From assembly GCA_963921195.1 (NCBI GenBank), contig OY992539.1, positions 135,435,182 through 135,499,181 of the forward strand: a stretch of DNA of 64,000 bases, written 5' to 3'. The notes under the pieces were generated by a model. The model saw nothing but the letters and a program-made list of their open reading frames with translations, did not search any database and was not told the origin of the DNA. The position numbers and the translations under genes were made by a program. Source of the DNA: Pegoplata infirma. Taxonomy: Eukaryota > Arthropoda > Insecta > Diptera > Anthomyiidae. This document shows positions 11,001 to 21,499 of this stretch, one piece after another. Every line of letters starts with the position of its first letter. Position 1 is the first letter of the stretch.

Positions 11001-14000
11001 ACAGTTTAGTACTCTCCCAGCGTCCAAAATGATAACCACGGTAAACGGTATGCCGTTGCTATTTTAAAGCACTTTGAAAGCGCTTTAAAAACCAAAAATA
11101 TGGTACTATTATAGCACTTTTAGAACAAAAAAATGGGACGCATCTAAATTGTGTAAGTCCCGAAGACACAACTTTTTTTTGTGTTTATTTGAATAAAGAA
11201 ATTTATAAAGTTAGGATAAAAAATTGATTGACTTATTTATTAGGATAAACAAATTTTTTACAAACAAAATTTTAAAAATGTTTCAAGTCCCAGACACAAT
11301 TTTTTTTGCTTTATTTTCATATCCTACACCACTCTGTGCTTATGTTTAAAACTACCCGAAATAATAGTCCTAAATCGACCTTTTAGCATACTGATCTACT
11401 CAAAATCAGCTTTTAAGTCGATTTAGCCACGTCCGTCCATGTCGCAATTATCAATACATTTGGCTAAATTTGAAACTTAAGCTTCTTTTGACCAAGGATA
11501 ATTTTAAAAAAATAAAGTATACATTTTTATTAAAAATTTATACTTTAAACGGATTTAAATAGAAAAACATTGGCAAAGCGCTTGCAAAGAACTTTTTCGA
11601 ATTCATACTACCTTCTACACAAAAAATAAAGTGCTTTGCCAAGACTTTTTCTTTTGAACGGTTGGCAATTTCTGCCTGGGATGTGATAATTTACAATTTT
11701 ACTTTTTTAAGCATTTTGCATTTTTTGATCATCGACAGCCCGTAGTAAAATTTGGTGCAGAAAATTTTTGTAGAACATGTTAACCCTTTAGCCCTCTAAC
11801 CGGCAGCCCCGCCTCTAGACGGGGTATACTAAATTGGCCCAGAGTGCAGGGACTTTCGTTAGACTTCAATTGACTCGCACATGTTTCCACTGTTGTGATC
11901 AGACATATAGTTAAAAAGTTATTGTCAATCTAAGTGCCAGATTTAGGGAAATTGCCAAAATTACATATTTTGCAAAAACCTGATTTTATAAAAATAAAAA
12001 AATATATTTTAAATTGATCCAGAGCTTTAAAAAAATTCAGGTGCGTAGATCAAAGCCTCTAGAATGATTTTGCAAGTTCGGTCAATGGATTACTAACAAG
12101 GATACTCCAGGAGATGACTAGAAGGATAGCCCGTCTAGAGGCGGTCTTGCCCATTAGAGGGTGCGTTATTCTGGTTATTTCTGATACTTTTTTATTTTTA
12201 TTTTTTCTGTTTCTACACAATTTCTTTAATAATCCTATTTTTTATATTTCTCTCTTTATTTTTTATATGAAAAGAAAAAATGCACTCAAAAAAATATTTT
12301 TTAACAAAAAGTGTTAGAAAAAAATTTAATTTTTAAAGTAATTTTTATATATTTTTTTACACGTTACTTGGCAAGACCGTCTCTAGGCGGGGTACCAACA
12401 ATTTCATCTGGACGGAAAACCGCTAAGTTTTTGATATTTCTGAGTACAGAAATGGACTTTCCGTGCCCAAATTACCCTAGAAATATTTTTTTTATTGGAA
12501 AACAAAAATGGCTTGTTAGAGGGTTAAACGCACGTTTTACTGGTGTTCTATGAGGATATATTAAAAAAGGACCAAAAGGACCCATAAAAATGACATATAG
12601 GGGGTTAATATATTCTAAGAACCGCCAGCAAATTTTACTGCAGACATGTTTTAACATTATTTACCTCAGAATTAGATTTAATACTTTTTTTTGACTTATT
12701 TAAAACGCATTTGAAAAAAATTGAAAATCTTCAGTAGGCCATAAAAAAAGAACTCGAAGCAAAATTCAGATTTTAATGATGAAGCAAAATTCAGATTCTT
12801 ATTTTTTGAAATTTCGTAAAGAAAATATTTCGTTTTTTAGATTGTAACGACTTTTTCCTAAAGCCCAATTTTCCGATTCTATGTTGTTTTTTTACAAAAT
12901 ATTTAAGGTTTTAAAAACTTTTTCCGTTACAAAAAATTTAAAGATTCCAAAAAATATCTAATTTAAAAATTTTTACAATTGTGAATTTTAAAGATTTGTG
13001 CAATAAAAAATAATTTCATTTGTTGAGGAATTTTTCATTAACACATTTTTTAGACTTTTTAAAGTCCTTATCATATTAAAAGACTTTTCTGGAAAAATTC
13101 TCTGGTTTTCATATTCCCAGACAGAAACTGCCAACCGTTCCAAAGAAAAAGTCTCGGCAAAGCACTTTATTTTTTGTGTGAAGGTAGTATGAATTCGAAA
13201 AAGTGCTTTCCAAGCGCTTTGCCAATTGGCATTAATGTTTTTCTATATAAATCCGTTCAAAGTATAATTATTTTATTAAAATTGATTAATTTTCATAAAA
13301 ATTGGATCCTTGATAGTTCTCATGATATGTCACTTATACACAATGACGTACATATTTCAAAGGTGTCAATTTTAAGTAAAACACCTGTTTCTTTCGTGAG
13401 GAAGTGTCTTAAACTCCGGATACATCACCCTTAAACTCCGGATACATACCCGTTTCGGTTCAATACACCACTTTTTTCGGGACTTTTCCAAATTTTTTCC
13501 TAAAAGCATTTTTATTAAATTTTTTATTCCAAAACGCAAAGACAACTGCAAACAAATTTTTTCAGGGACTTTGAAAATTGTTCAAAGTTTGTTCAAAATT
13601 TTTTTATGATAATAAATGCGTAAATAAATTTTTTATATTTTAATAAATTTCTTTATTCAAATAAATACCAAAAAAAGTTGTGTCTTATGGACTTATACAA
13701 TTTTGATGCGTCCGATTTTTTTGTTCTAAAAGTGCTAGAATAGTACCATATTTTTTGTTTTTAAAGCGCTTTCAAAGCGCTTTAAAATAGCAACGGCATA
13801 CCGTTTACCGTGGTTATCATTTTGGACGCTGGGAGAGTACTAAACTGTGATGCTTTCCCAGCACACAAGCGACCATAAAAGGTACTTTGCCAGCGCTCCC
13901 CCGTTCGTAGTTTTCTGCCTTGGTTGCTATAACAAAAATTATCTGGTTTTCAAAATTTTTTTAGGACTTCAGAACTTTTTCAATCAAAAAATTTAAATCG

Positions 14001-15145
14001 AAGCACCGACATCTAATTACCAACTTCTAAAAGATTTGTGTATTCCTTTTTGATTGAAACCTAGTCGTATCTAACAAGCTAACATTTTCTGGCAAACATA
14101 TTTTATAAAATATTTTTCTAACATGGTGAAATTACACTTGTAAAATGGAAAAGTATAATAGTGTTAAGTGGTTATAAGTTATGTAGGTAGACAAATCTTA
14201 AATTTCAGTACATACCTCCAGTTTCTTTATCCTCGACCAAAACATCAATATCCAATAAACGCCAAGGCACATTAGGGCTATCACCCATGACGGTTAGTGA
14301 AACATTAAATTCATGCTTAATTTCAAAAGTAACACGACCATTTCGTATCTAAAATAAATACACAAAATTTATATTACAAATCTAAATTTAACAATAAATA
14401 CAATTTTTACCTTAAATTCTCTCATTTGTGGCATTAGCCGACCAGTCACTAAACGATGTTGTATAACTTGATTCAAACGCAATAAAGTTTGCTTCTTTTC
14501 TTGGGGTGTTATGGGATCTGGTGGAACAATGCGTTCCCTAATGCAAGTCGGTAAACGATTATAAGTTCCAGTTGTTAAAACTTCAACAGCAGCTGGTATA
14601 TGGAAATTTGGTAAACGTGCTCTTACCAAAGTTTCACGAGACATACGAGCTAACATATCGGCCGTTTCCACAAACAGCATATTTTGTTTATCCAGAAAAC
14701 TCATAATATTCTAGGTATGGGGAGAGGAAAAGTAATAATGGTATTGATGGTAGTAAAATTATGGAATTTCAATTAACTTACAGCTGATTTGTCTACTTTG
14801 GATACTGAATTGGCCCATTTAACCAAAGCAATGAGACGTATAAATAATTGACGTGTACGTGCAGAAAAATTATAAATTTCAATTTTACGTTCCATATCTG
14901 TTTTACGGGGCAGCCTAAGAAAAACAAACATAATTACTAGTAACTTTCATCCGCATCCCGCATCCGTGCTTTATAATGTAGTATACTTACAATTCTGCCA
15001 AAACCGTTAAATCATGATACGTTCTTTGTATGATGAAATCTATAAGAACAGCCAAAGAAATGGTATTCATACGAGGACTACCTTCCTGGCCTTGTGGCAA
15101 ATAGCCGGCCAGGCCTTGTTCTAGTGGCTGTGGTGCAGGTGCCAT
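4890..15145 (-). CDS. MED14: Mediator complex subunit 14, exons 1-11 (3' part beyond window)
   Basis: MED14 is the nuclear scaffold subunit that links the head, middle and tail modules of Mediator, which bridges transcription factors to RNA polymerase II. Joined exons are 15145-14991, 14914-14782, 14710-14411, 14348-14216, 9559-9056, 8977-8610, 8538-8277, 6195-5924, 5857-5536, 5459-5155 and 5081-4890. All introns are GT-AG and phases agree, giving 982 codons. The N-terminal Med14 domain covers about residues 25-230 ([33 protein letters not shown]) and matches the family closely. An LXXLL motif (LAELL) lies at residues 49-53. The start is the first ATG of the conserved N-terminus. After GLK (4890) a GTATG donor opens an intron; the last ~490 residues of this 1,450-1,500-residue family are missing and should lie left of the window. 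Introns 4 and 7 hold many transposons. Confidence 0.95.
5155..5459 (-). CDS. MED14: MED14 exon 10 (residues 817-918)
   Basis: Encodes [40 protein letters not shown] and [10 protein letters not shown]. The acceptor is TTCTTTTAG and the donor GTAAGTTG, phase 0. Confidence 0.92.
5536..5857 (-). CDS. MED14: MED14 exon 9 (residues 710-817)
   Basis: Encodes [40 protein letters not shown] and the helix [19 protein letters not shown]. The acceptor is TTAATATAG and the donor GTAAGTAT. Confidence 0.92.
5924..6195 (-). CDS. MED14: MED14 exon 8 (residues 619-709)
   Basis: Begins with a short basic stretch (TPPHKRKLG, possibly a nuclear localisation signal; inference). The conserved block [38 protein letters not shown] and [16 protein letters not shown] follows. 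The donor is GTAAGAC. Confidence 0.93.
6450..6705 (-). repeat. Dispersed repeat, type D (copy D1)
   Basis: Carries the recurrent words CATGGGGTCCTAGACCGATA, GTGAGTATACCCC and the TGGAGG...TATA hairpin end in reverse orientation. It lies in MED14 intron 7. A shorter plus-strand piece of the same family follows at about 6748-6870 (GGACCCCATAAATTATATTC). Confidence 0.6.
7044..7424. mobile_element. Small inverted-repeat element in MED14 intron 7
   Basis: Ends are CGTCACCTAAAATGCAAAAG, continuing to about 31 bp, and its near-perfect reverse complement. The sequence AAAT flanks both sides (7040-7043 and 7425-7428), consistent with a 4-bp duplication. No coding capacity; superfamily not assigned. 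Confidence 0.65.
7482..7612. repeat. Short inverted repeat, about 130 bp
   Basis: GTTTCGAAGAGGGGAATG at 7482 pairs with CATTCCTCTTCACGAAAC ending near 7609. It could be a small MITE. The flanks show no clear target duplication. Confidence 0.4.
8277..8538 (-). CDS. MED14: MED14 exon 7 (residues 532-619)
   Basis: Encodes [20 protein letters not shown], then a low-complexity stretch ([19 protein letters not shown]), then [15 protein letters not shown]. The donor GTAAGC begins the 2,081-bp intron 7. Confidence 0.92.
8610..8977 (-). CDS. MED14: MED14 exon 6 (residues 409-531)
   Basis: Encodes [19 protein letters not shown] through the basic helix-rich [19 protein letters not shown] to HRHPSVIL. 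The acceptor is TAATTTTAG and the donor GTAAAATAA, phase 0. Confidence 0.93.
9056..9559 (-). CDS. MED14: MED14 exon 5 (residues 241-409)
   Basis: The largest exon. It opens with [20 protein letters not shown] and contains [20 protein letters not shown] and [20 protein letters not shown]. The acceptor is TTAATTACAG and the donor GTGAGT after GTTGATT. Confidence 0.94.
9719..9914. mobile_element. 196-bp hAT-type MITE in MED14 intron 4
   Basis: Terminal repeats start CATAGAGAAACATAGAGGCG and extend to about 24 bp with their complement at the right end. A perfect 8-bp duplication GTTTTAAG lies at 9711-9718 and 9915-9922. The interior has two related TACAAGT[C/T]GTACTTTGACAAC segments. Confidence 0.8.
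10100..10265 (-). repeat. Dispersed repeat, type D (copy D2, partial)
   Basis: Shares CATGGGGTCCC, CGATATTTTGATGCGTTACA and the terminal TGAGGGTATAAAAA with the other type D copies. Only the TATACCCT-end half is present. Confidence 0.6.
10338..10471. repeat. CCGG-rich palindromic repeat related to 163-656
   Basis: Short run of ACCGG/CCGGT palindromes bounded by TAGTAC and GTACTA, resembling the interior of the element at 163-656. I see no convincing target duplication. Confidence 0.45.
10601..10834 (-). other. Unassigned 77-codon open frame, duplicated near 12560
   Basis: Starts [21 protein letters not shown] do not recognise it. Part of it, including the GGGTTAATAT...TTCTA word on the plus strand, recurs in decayed form at about 12595-12660 in the core of the foldback element. 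The duplication argues for an old repeated unit rather than a nested gene, but a nested or captured exon cannot be excluded. Confidence 0.25.
11320..11510 (+). repeat. Dispersed repeat, type E fragment
   Basis: CCTACACCACTCTGTGCTTA followed by CGATTTAGCCACGTCCGTCC and TTTGAAACTTAAGC match the start of the copy at 39209. It sits in the left arm of the foldback and has no counterpart in the right arm, so it is a later insertion or was lost from the other arm. Confidence 0.55.
11784..12523. mobile_element. Possible piggyBac-type non-autonomous element at TTAA
   Basis: TTAA followed by CCCTTTAGCCCTCTAAC on the left, and TTAGAGGG followed by TTAA on the right (TTAA at 11780-11783 and 12524-12527). 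CCC...GGG ends inside duplicated TTAA are the piggyBac-superfamily signature. Internal words GCCTCTAGACGGG recur inverted near 12130-12150 and 12380-12392. No transposase frame. Confidence 0.5.
14216..14348 (-). CDS. MED14: MED14 exon 4 (residues 197-241)
   Basis: Encodes [20 protein letters not shown] and [18 protein letters not shown]. The donor GTATGT starts the 4,656-bp intron 4, which holds the nested transposons between 9560 and 14215. Confidence 0.93.
14411..14710 (-). CDS. MED14: MED14 exon 3 (residues 97-196)
   Basis: Exactly 100 codons in phase 0. It contains [39 protein letters not shown] and [20 protein letters not shown], all diagnostic of MED14. The acceptor is CCATACCTAG and the donor GTAAAAATTG. 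Confidence 0.95.
14782..14914 (-). CDS. MED14: MED14 exon 2 (residues 52-96)
   Basis: Encodes [20 protein letters not shown] and [19 protein letters not shown], one of the most conserved parts of the Med14 N-terminal domain. The acceptor is TTTTCTTAG and the donor GTAAGTT, ending in phase 0. Confidence 0.93.
14991..15145 (-). CDS. MED14: MED14 exon 1 (residues 1-52)
   Basis: The ATG at 15145 opens [19 protein letters not shown] and continues into the conserved [17 protein letters not shown] segment. The donor is GTAAGTATAC (14990-14981). The last two bases of the exon (TT) complete a leucine codon with the first base of exon 2. It contains most of the LXXLL motif. Confidence 0.93.
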
Positions 15146-16400
15146 TTCAATTATCACAGCTTTTTAAAAAGTTTTTTATGTATAAACCGAGGTATTTATA
15201 CGTTAACACTTGAATATTTGTTATAATTTACATTTATTTTGATTTTAAAAGGTATTTTTTAAAAAATTAAAGAAAAATTTTCACAAATTTGCAATTTCTC
15301 CAATAAAATAATATAAAGAGCTTGACATTTTACTTTTTAGGAATGGTTGTAAATAAACTTACTAAATTAGGGTTACCAGATACGTGTTTTTTTAAAAAGC
15401 GCCCTCTGTTTGTCAAGTTTCGACAAAGAGGGGAAGTGATGCCACTTATTTGTACACAGCAAGTTCAACCACCAGTTTTCCGTTTCTGGGTTTTATAGCG
15501 TTTAGCTTTTATATATATCGAAATAAGTTGATCAATTTAAATTTGAATTTATAACGCTTTTTAATTATTTTGTATTAACAAAATATTACATTTTAAATTC
15601 AAATATGTTAAAAAATATTTTATGTATTAAAAAATATTTAAATATAAATTGAATTTCGATCTATACATAACGTAAATATACTTACTAAACAGATTTATCA
15701 AGTGGTTGTGGAATGTTTACTTCGTACTGACTTGTTTTGGTGGTTTTTGATTTCTGTGTATTGAAGTTCAATGGCCACAAATATGTACACTGGTGTAGCA
15801 CTTATCGTTATAGGTCACCATTGCCAACACTTTTACTGGAAAACCTTCAAAAGCAGCTTGCAAAATCACAAGGAATCCGCTTTATTGAAACATTTCAGTT
15901 AAAGTTATGTCAACTGTTTTAGTAAGTCAATTTCTTTCGCTAACGCAGACTTTTATTTCATGACAAACTTCTAATTAAAATCGTCTACTTTAAATAAATG
16001 CACCTCTAATTTGCACCATAAATTTATAAATATTTACACAAAATCTTTAAACGCCTGTGTTATTTTGGAAAAAAAATTTCCCCGCAATTGCTTCCGCTTT
16101 TCAAAAGAAAATTTGTCTGTTGTTATTTTTCTCTTGTTGCTTTTCTCTAGTGTTAGGAAAAACAAATAATTAAATATGCAGTAGTACATAATGAAAAGAG
16201 CCAAGTTATTCTAATAACTCAAATGAGACCAAAGACTTTCGACACTTTCATATATAATATAGATTGATTTTAAAAATATGTATATTTTAATATTGAAAAT
16301 TCCGTTTACAAAGAAATTATTTAATTTTCAAATAAATATGTATGAATAAGGAAATGCATTTTCTTTTATAGTTTATTATACATTACTACTAGCTGAAGCG
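15146..16400. other. MED14 5' flank, no second gene seen
   Basis: The 5' leader and promoter of MED14 should lie just right of 15145. I find no clear TATA box or initiator. AT-rich sequence follows, with no convincing divergent gene up to about 16400. The word TAGGGTTACCAGATACG near 15366 looks like a lone hAT-type end, but no partner was found. Confidence 0.4.
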
Positions 16401-16433
16401 CCTGGAGTTTTCCGAGTCGACTCAGTTCGGTTA

Positions 16434-16925
16434 GTCTGTTGTTTGTATATTTTACAGTAGTTCAACTATAAAATCAGTTGTTTTTGTATGAAAAATATTA
16501 AACAACTATTTTCGCTAGTTATTTGAAGTCGTTTTTTTGAACAACTAACAAAAAAGTACTGTAATGTAGTAACCGTTATTAAAAGTAGTTAATTTAATTT
16601 TTTTTTATTGCAGAAAAATTTTATAAGTTAAAAAAAAAAAAAAATTCATTATTTTTATTTTTCACAGTTTTTTTTTAACTTAAAAAATCTTTGAAAAATG
16701 TTGGTCTTCAATATTTTTTCTCTGAATTATTTTTTTTTAATTATATACTGATTATTATATTTTTACTACATTGCAATGTTAGTTATTTTAACTGACAAAA
16801 AACAACTGACTTATCTAGTAAAAACAACTTACATTTGTAGTCAAAACAACTAACAATAGATTGTTATTTGTTTTTACTACAAATGCAAGTTGTTTTTACT
16901 ACATACATAAGTCAGTTGTTAAAAG
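16434..16925. mobile_element. CACTC-family MITE, degenerate copy without ends
   Basis: Interior words of the family at 22717-23283 are present (TTTGTATATTTTACAGTAGT, TTTTTGTATGAAAAATATTA, TTAACTGACAAAAAACAACT). The terminal CACTC and GAGTG are missing, and the right half is rearranged. Confidence 0.6.
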
Positions 16926-17069
16926 TTATCGCCAAATTCGATGTAACCAGTTATGAAAATTTTCATCATTTCATAAAAATAAGTCCTTTGATACAATTCT
17001 TTTCATTAAAAATTAATTAAAAGCTTCGCAATTATTTATACCCTCCACTCTTGTGATAAAGGGTATATA

Positions 17070-18840
17070 TAGGGTTGCCATCCGTCCTCTTTTCCCCGGA
17101 CACCGTCCTCTTTTTTAGGGCGTCCGGGGCAGTCCTACTTCTTTTTTAGAAAGTGTCCGGGGTTGTCCTACTTTTTGTACTTTTTCCCATCAATTTTTAT
17201 TATTACTTCTTAACGTTTGAATTATTGCATTGCTGTATTTTTGCTTATTAGCAGTTATGTCAACTTTTTAAGAACAAAACTCGCATATAAATAAAAAAAA
17301 AACACTTAAAAACTCGTATATTTCGAGTAAAAAAGCACTTTATGTAGAGCGAAAATAACTACGTTGACATCACTTATTACACCGTCCGACAAAAATGAAA
17401 AAAGTCGTTGAACGCGAACTGGATAATATACGTTTGAAACTACAGACTAAATGTAGTAAAACAGCATTTACAGTTTTTAAATTCGTGATCCTGTTTCCTT
17501 TTAAAAGGACTTCAAAGTTTTAGAGGATTAAATTTTATAAAATATTTTTTTGATATTTTTACTTGTCCTAGGATGCCACTATTGACAGCAAATGAATTTG
17601 CCTATTTTATTATTTTTACATATCAGGAAAAAGGAGGTAAGTTACGTCCTTTCAAAAATGTATCCTTTAATATCATTCAAAATTTTTAACAAAATATTTT
17701 GATAAAGTTTTTAAATGACTTTATTCACATCCTTTTATCCTGATATGACAAAATAGAAAAATGGATAAATTAGGGGAGATCTTCCTCTTTCATTTTCCGT
17801 CACCAGTGTCACCAGTGTCAAAGGATTACAAAATGTATCCTTTAAAACTTTGAAGTCCTTTTAAAAGGAAACAGGATCACGAAATGAAAAACTGTAAATG
17901 CAGTTGTACTCCATTTCATCTCTACTTTCAGACGTATATCATCCAGTTCATGTTTAATATTGGCTGTCGGGTAGTGTTATCAGCTGTTGTGTGTCTTAAA
18001 GTTTGCTCTCCGAAAAAAGATTTGTCTATCAAAAATTTCCATTTAAAAATTTTTAAATGATTTCAAGCAAATTCCTTTTGAATTTCCAGAAATTGTATAT
18101 CAGAAATTCGCAATTGTATTTCAAAAGTTTCCATTTGTATTTTAAAATTTTCTAAATGCTTTTTAAAAATTCCATTTCATAAATTTCCAATTGTATTTCA
18201 AAAATTTCCATTTATATTTCAAAATATTCTAAATGCTTTTCAAAAAATTCCAATTAACTACATATATATCAAAAATTTCCATATGTATTTCAAAACTTTT
18301 CAAATGCTTTTCAGAAGATTTTGATACACAAATGAAATTTTTTGAAAAGCATTTACATAATTTTTAAATCAAAATGGAAATTTTTGAAATACAATTAAAA
18401 TATCTGAATTTATTTAAGTTTAAAAGTAATTTTCTTAAAATTATTTAAAACATTTTGATATGAAAATGGAAATTTCTGAAAAACAAATAAAATTTTCTGC
18501 AATGCATTTAGAAAATTTTTGACTTATATTTGAACATTTTTGACTTATATTTAGAAATTTTTTAAATATAACTGGAAATTTTTTAATTATAAATAGATAT
18601 TTCCAAAATATAATTGAATGGATATTTCCAAAATATTGAAATATAATTGGAAATATATTTTTTTTGTGAAAAAAAAATTTTATTCTTAATAAAAATGATT
18701 TTTTCTTGCATATTGTATCGGGTTGTTAACTTTTTTAAAATTAATTTATTAAAAAAAAAACTGTCCTCTTTTTTGGGTCAAATGTCCTCCTTTTTTGAGG
18801 CTGACGTCCTCTTTTTCTCAAAATGCAAATGGCAACCCTA
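17070..18840. mobile_element. hAT-type non-autonomous element, TAGGGTTGCCAT ends
   Basis: Ends TAGGGTTGCCAT and ATGGCAACCCTA (the right end is GCAAATGGCAACCCTA) are flanked by the perfect 8-bp repeat GGTATATA (17062-17069 and 18841-18848). Subterminal copies of GTCCTCTTTT occur several times near both ends, as is usual for transposase-binding repeats. A smaller foldback lies inside at about 17384-17973. No transposase frame. Confidence 0.82.
17384..17973. mobile_element. Foldback element inside the hAT copy
   Basis: Left arm words GAACTGGATAATATACGTTT and AAACAGCATTTACAG match in reverse the right arm words AGACGTATATCATCCAGTTC and CTGTAAATGCAG. CCTTTTAAAAGGACTTCAAA is also mirrored. A partial second copy lies at 35060-35720. 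Confidence 0.6.
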
Positions 18841-18909
18841 GGTATATATAAGTTTGTCATTCCGTTTGTAACACCTCGAAATATTGGTCTAGGACCCCAT
18901 AAAGTATAT

Positions 18910-20861
18910 GGGGCATTCCATGTGAAATCGGACACTTTGAAAAACTTTTTTTTTAGATTTTCCCAATTTGTTAACAGTTTTTAGTACCCTTCGAAAACTC
19001 CTTCGTGGTAAATTTTCAGATTTTTTTGATGACCCGTTCAAAAGATATCGAATTTTTAAAAATTGGTAGTTTGTTCCTTTACTCAAACTTCTTTTAATCA
19101 TAACTTCTTCAATAATGGTCCGAATTTCAATTTTTTTTTTTTCAAAAATTTTTTTTTTTACGTACTTTCTAAAAAAAATCCCAAAAAATTCTTAAAAGCG
19201 CTCTAGTATGCAATTTTTAAGTTTTAAGTTTTAAAATTTAAATCTCATTTTTGAAAATGTTTGTACTCTTCGATTTTTTTGAAATTTTTTTGTGTAAAAC
19301 TTCTATCAATTCTACAAATTTTTTGCCCAGGAGGATCGTGGGATAATGATTATTACTATTTTTAAAAATTTTTTGAAAAAATTTAATTGTGATTTTCCAA
19401 TCTTAAAATCATTTCTACTGCTCCAATGGTGCGTCAGAGAGGGGTCCTTTATAAGACCGATCCCCATTAATTTTTAGGTCTTAACATTTCTTTGGAACAA
19501 ACTTATACCCTATCTCCAATTTCTAAGGGGGCTCCCACACAAAACGACATTTTTAAAATTTGTTCCAACCGCTCTAACTGCCCTTATAGTGCCCTTAGAG
19601 CAACAAAATGTATGACCGACCCACAATATTTTTTTTGTCCAAACATTTTTTCTGAACACACCTACCCTCTATCTTTAACTGTTAAGGCGGTCCCCATACG
19701 ATTTTTTTTATTTTTTGTAAATTTGTTTTATTTAATCAGCTTCTACCGGTCCAATGGTGCGTCCGAGAGGGGTCATTAGTGAGACCGACCCCCATTTATT
19801 TTTACCCTTCAACATTTTTTCAAAATATACCTACGCCCTATCTCAACTGCCTAAGTAGGCTCCCATACAAAATTACATTTTTATAAAATTTGCTCCAACT
19901 GTTATTTGTATGGGAGCCTACTTAGGCAGTTGAGATAGGGCGTAGGTATATTTTGAAAAAATGTTGAAGGGTAAAAATAAATTGGGGTCGGTCTCACTAA
20001 TGACCCCTGTCGGACGCACCATTGGACCGGTAGAAGCTGATTAAATAAAACAAATTTACAAAAAATAAAAAAAATCGTATGGGGACCGCCTTAACAGTTA
20101 AAGATAGAGGGTAGGTGTGTTCAGAAAAAATGTTTGAACTAAAAAAATATTGTGGGTCGGTCATACATTTTGTTGCTCTAAGGGCACTATTAGGTCAGTT
20201 AGAGTGGTTGGAACAAATTTTAAAAAATGTCGTTTTGTGTGGGAGCCCCCTTAGAAATTGGAGATAGGGTATAAGTTTGTTCCAAAGAAATGTTAAGACC
20301 TAAAAATTAATGGGGGTCGGTCTTATAAAGGACCCCTCTATGACGCACCATTGGAGCAGTAAAAATGATTTTAAGATTGGAAAATTACAATAAAATTTTT
20401 TCAAAAAATTTTAAAAAATAGTAATAATCGTTATCCCACGATCCTCTTGGGCAAAAAATTTGTAGAATTGATAGAAGTTTTACACAAAAAAATTTCAAAA
20501 AAATCGAAGAGTACAAACATTTTCAAAAATGAGATTTAAATTTTAAAACTTAAAAATCGCATACTAGAGCGCTTTTAAGAATTTTTTGGGATTTTTTTTT
20601 TTAAAGTACGTAAAAAAACAAAAATTTTGAAAAAAAAAATTTGAAATTTGGACCATTATTGAAGAAGTTATGATTAAAAGAAGTTTGAGTAAAGGAACAA
20701 ACTACCAATTTTTCAAAATTCGATATCTTTTGAACGGGTCATCAAAAAAATCTGAAAATTTACCACGAAGGAGTTTTCGAAGGGTACTGAAAACTGTAAA
20801 CAAATTGGGAAAATCTAAAAAAAAAGTTTTTCAAAGTGTCCGATTTCACATGGAATGCCCC
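18910..20861. mobile_element. 1.95-kb palindromic element P1, GGGGCATTCCA ends
   Basis: Two arms of about 960 bp (18910-19871 and 19905-20861) are near-perfect reverse complements around a loop of about 33 bases. The ends are GGGGCATTCCATGTGAAATC and its complement. ATAT lies at 18906-18909 and 20862-20865, which against the uninterrupted sequence at 56572 implies a 4-bp duplication. Open frames on the two arms (18889-19101 minus, 20670-20945 plus) encode almost the same peptide only because the arms mirror each other. No transposase. Confidence 0.85.
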
Positions 20862-21499
20862 ATATATATTCATGATTCTCGATCGATTTTAAGGCGATCT
20901 AGCAAAGTCCGTCCGTCTGTTTGTTTAAAACACGCTAACTTTTGAAAGACTTAACGAAGGCTCCTGAAGTTTGTCATATATATTGGGCATTTATCTGGCC
21001 AGATTGGTATTGCAATCCAGCGAGATCGGTCCAGTGGTTCCAAAGTAATGAGCAAAAGACTAAATTTCGGCAAGGGTTTTTCGTGAATTTACGAGATAAA
21101 CAACACGATAACTTTTAAAAGGTAATTCTGAGGATTCTGAAGCTTGGCATATATATCTGAACCAGTTAGTGTTGAATTTCAGTCAAATCGGTCCAGTGGT
21201 TCAAAAGTTATAAGCAAAACCGTAAATTTCAGATTAGTTGCACTCAAAAATATTTTTACACTAAAAAAATAAAATAAAAATACACTCGAATAAAATTTTA
21301 CACTCAAAAAAATTTTAGTAAATTATTTTTTTTTTTTTCAAAAATTACTAAAAATAGTTTTTTTACACACAATAAAATATTTCTAATTAAAAATGTAATT
21401 TTTTCACGTTAGAAAATTTACTTTAACTTAAAAAGAGCATTGTGGAGGGTATTCATAGATTCGGCCAAGTCGGATTTAACTTTTCTACTTGTTTTTTTT

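Larger units (their letters stand above)
10942..13907. mobile_element. 3-kb foldback element in MED14 intron 4
   Basis: Inverted arms at about 10942-11662 and 13127-13907 start CGAACGGG and end CCGTTCG, with TA on both outer sides (10940-10941 and 13908-13909). The arms share blocks such as GCAAAGTACCTTTTATGGTC, TGATAACCACGGTAAACGGT and GCAAAGCACTTTATTTTTTG with their complements. The left arm holds an extra repeat (11320-11510) and the core holds another element (11784-12523). TA flanks suggest Tc1/mariner-type insertion, but no transposase is seen. Confidence 0.7.
17036..21495 (+). repeat. Dispersed repeat, type D (copy D3), split by two insertions
   Basis: Starts ATACCCTCCACTCTTGTGAT. It is interrupted by the hAT element at 17070-18840, resumes GGTATATATAAGTTTGTCAT, is interrupted again by the palindrome at 18910-20861, and resumes with ATTCATGATTCTCGATCG and GTCCGTCCGTCTGT. 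It ends GGATTTAACTTTTCTACTTG at about 21494. Joining the pieces gives a unit comparable to the shorter copy at 56068-56680. Confidence 0.7.

Noticed and set aside
15737..15922. Small gene divergent from MED14
   Set aside because: The 61-codon frame has no recognisable domain, splice context or composition change; chance frame.
18889..20945. Two related proteins starting MIKRSLSKGTNYQF
   Set aside because: They are the two mirrored arms of one palindrome, not paralogous genes.
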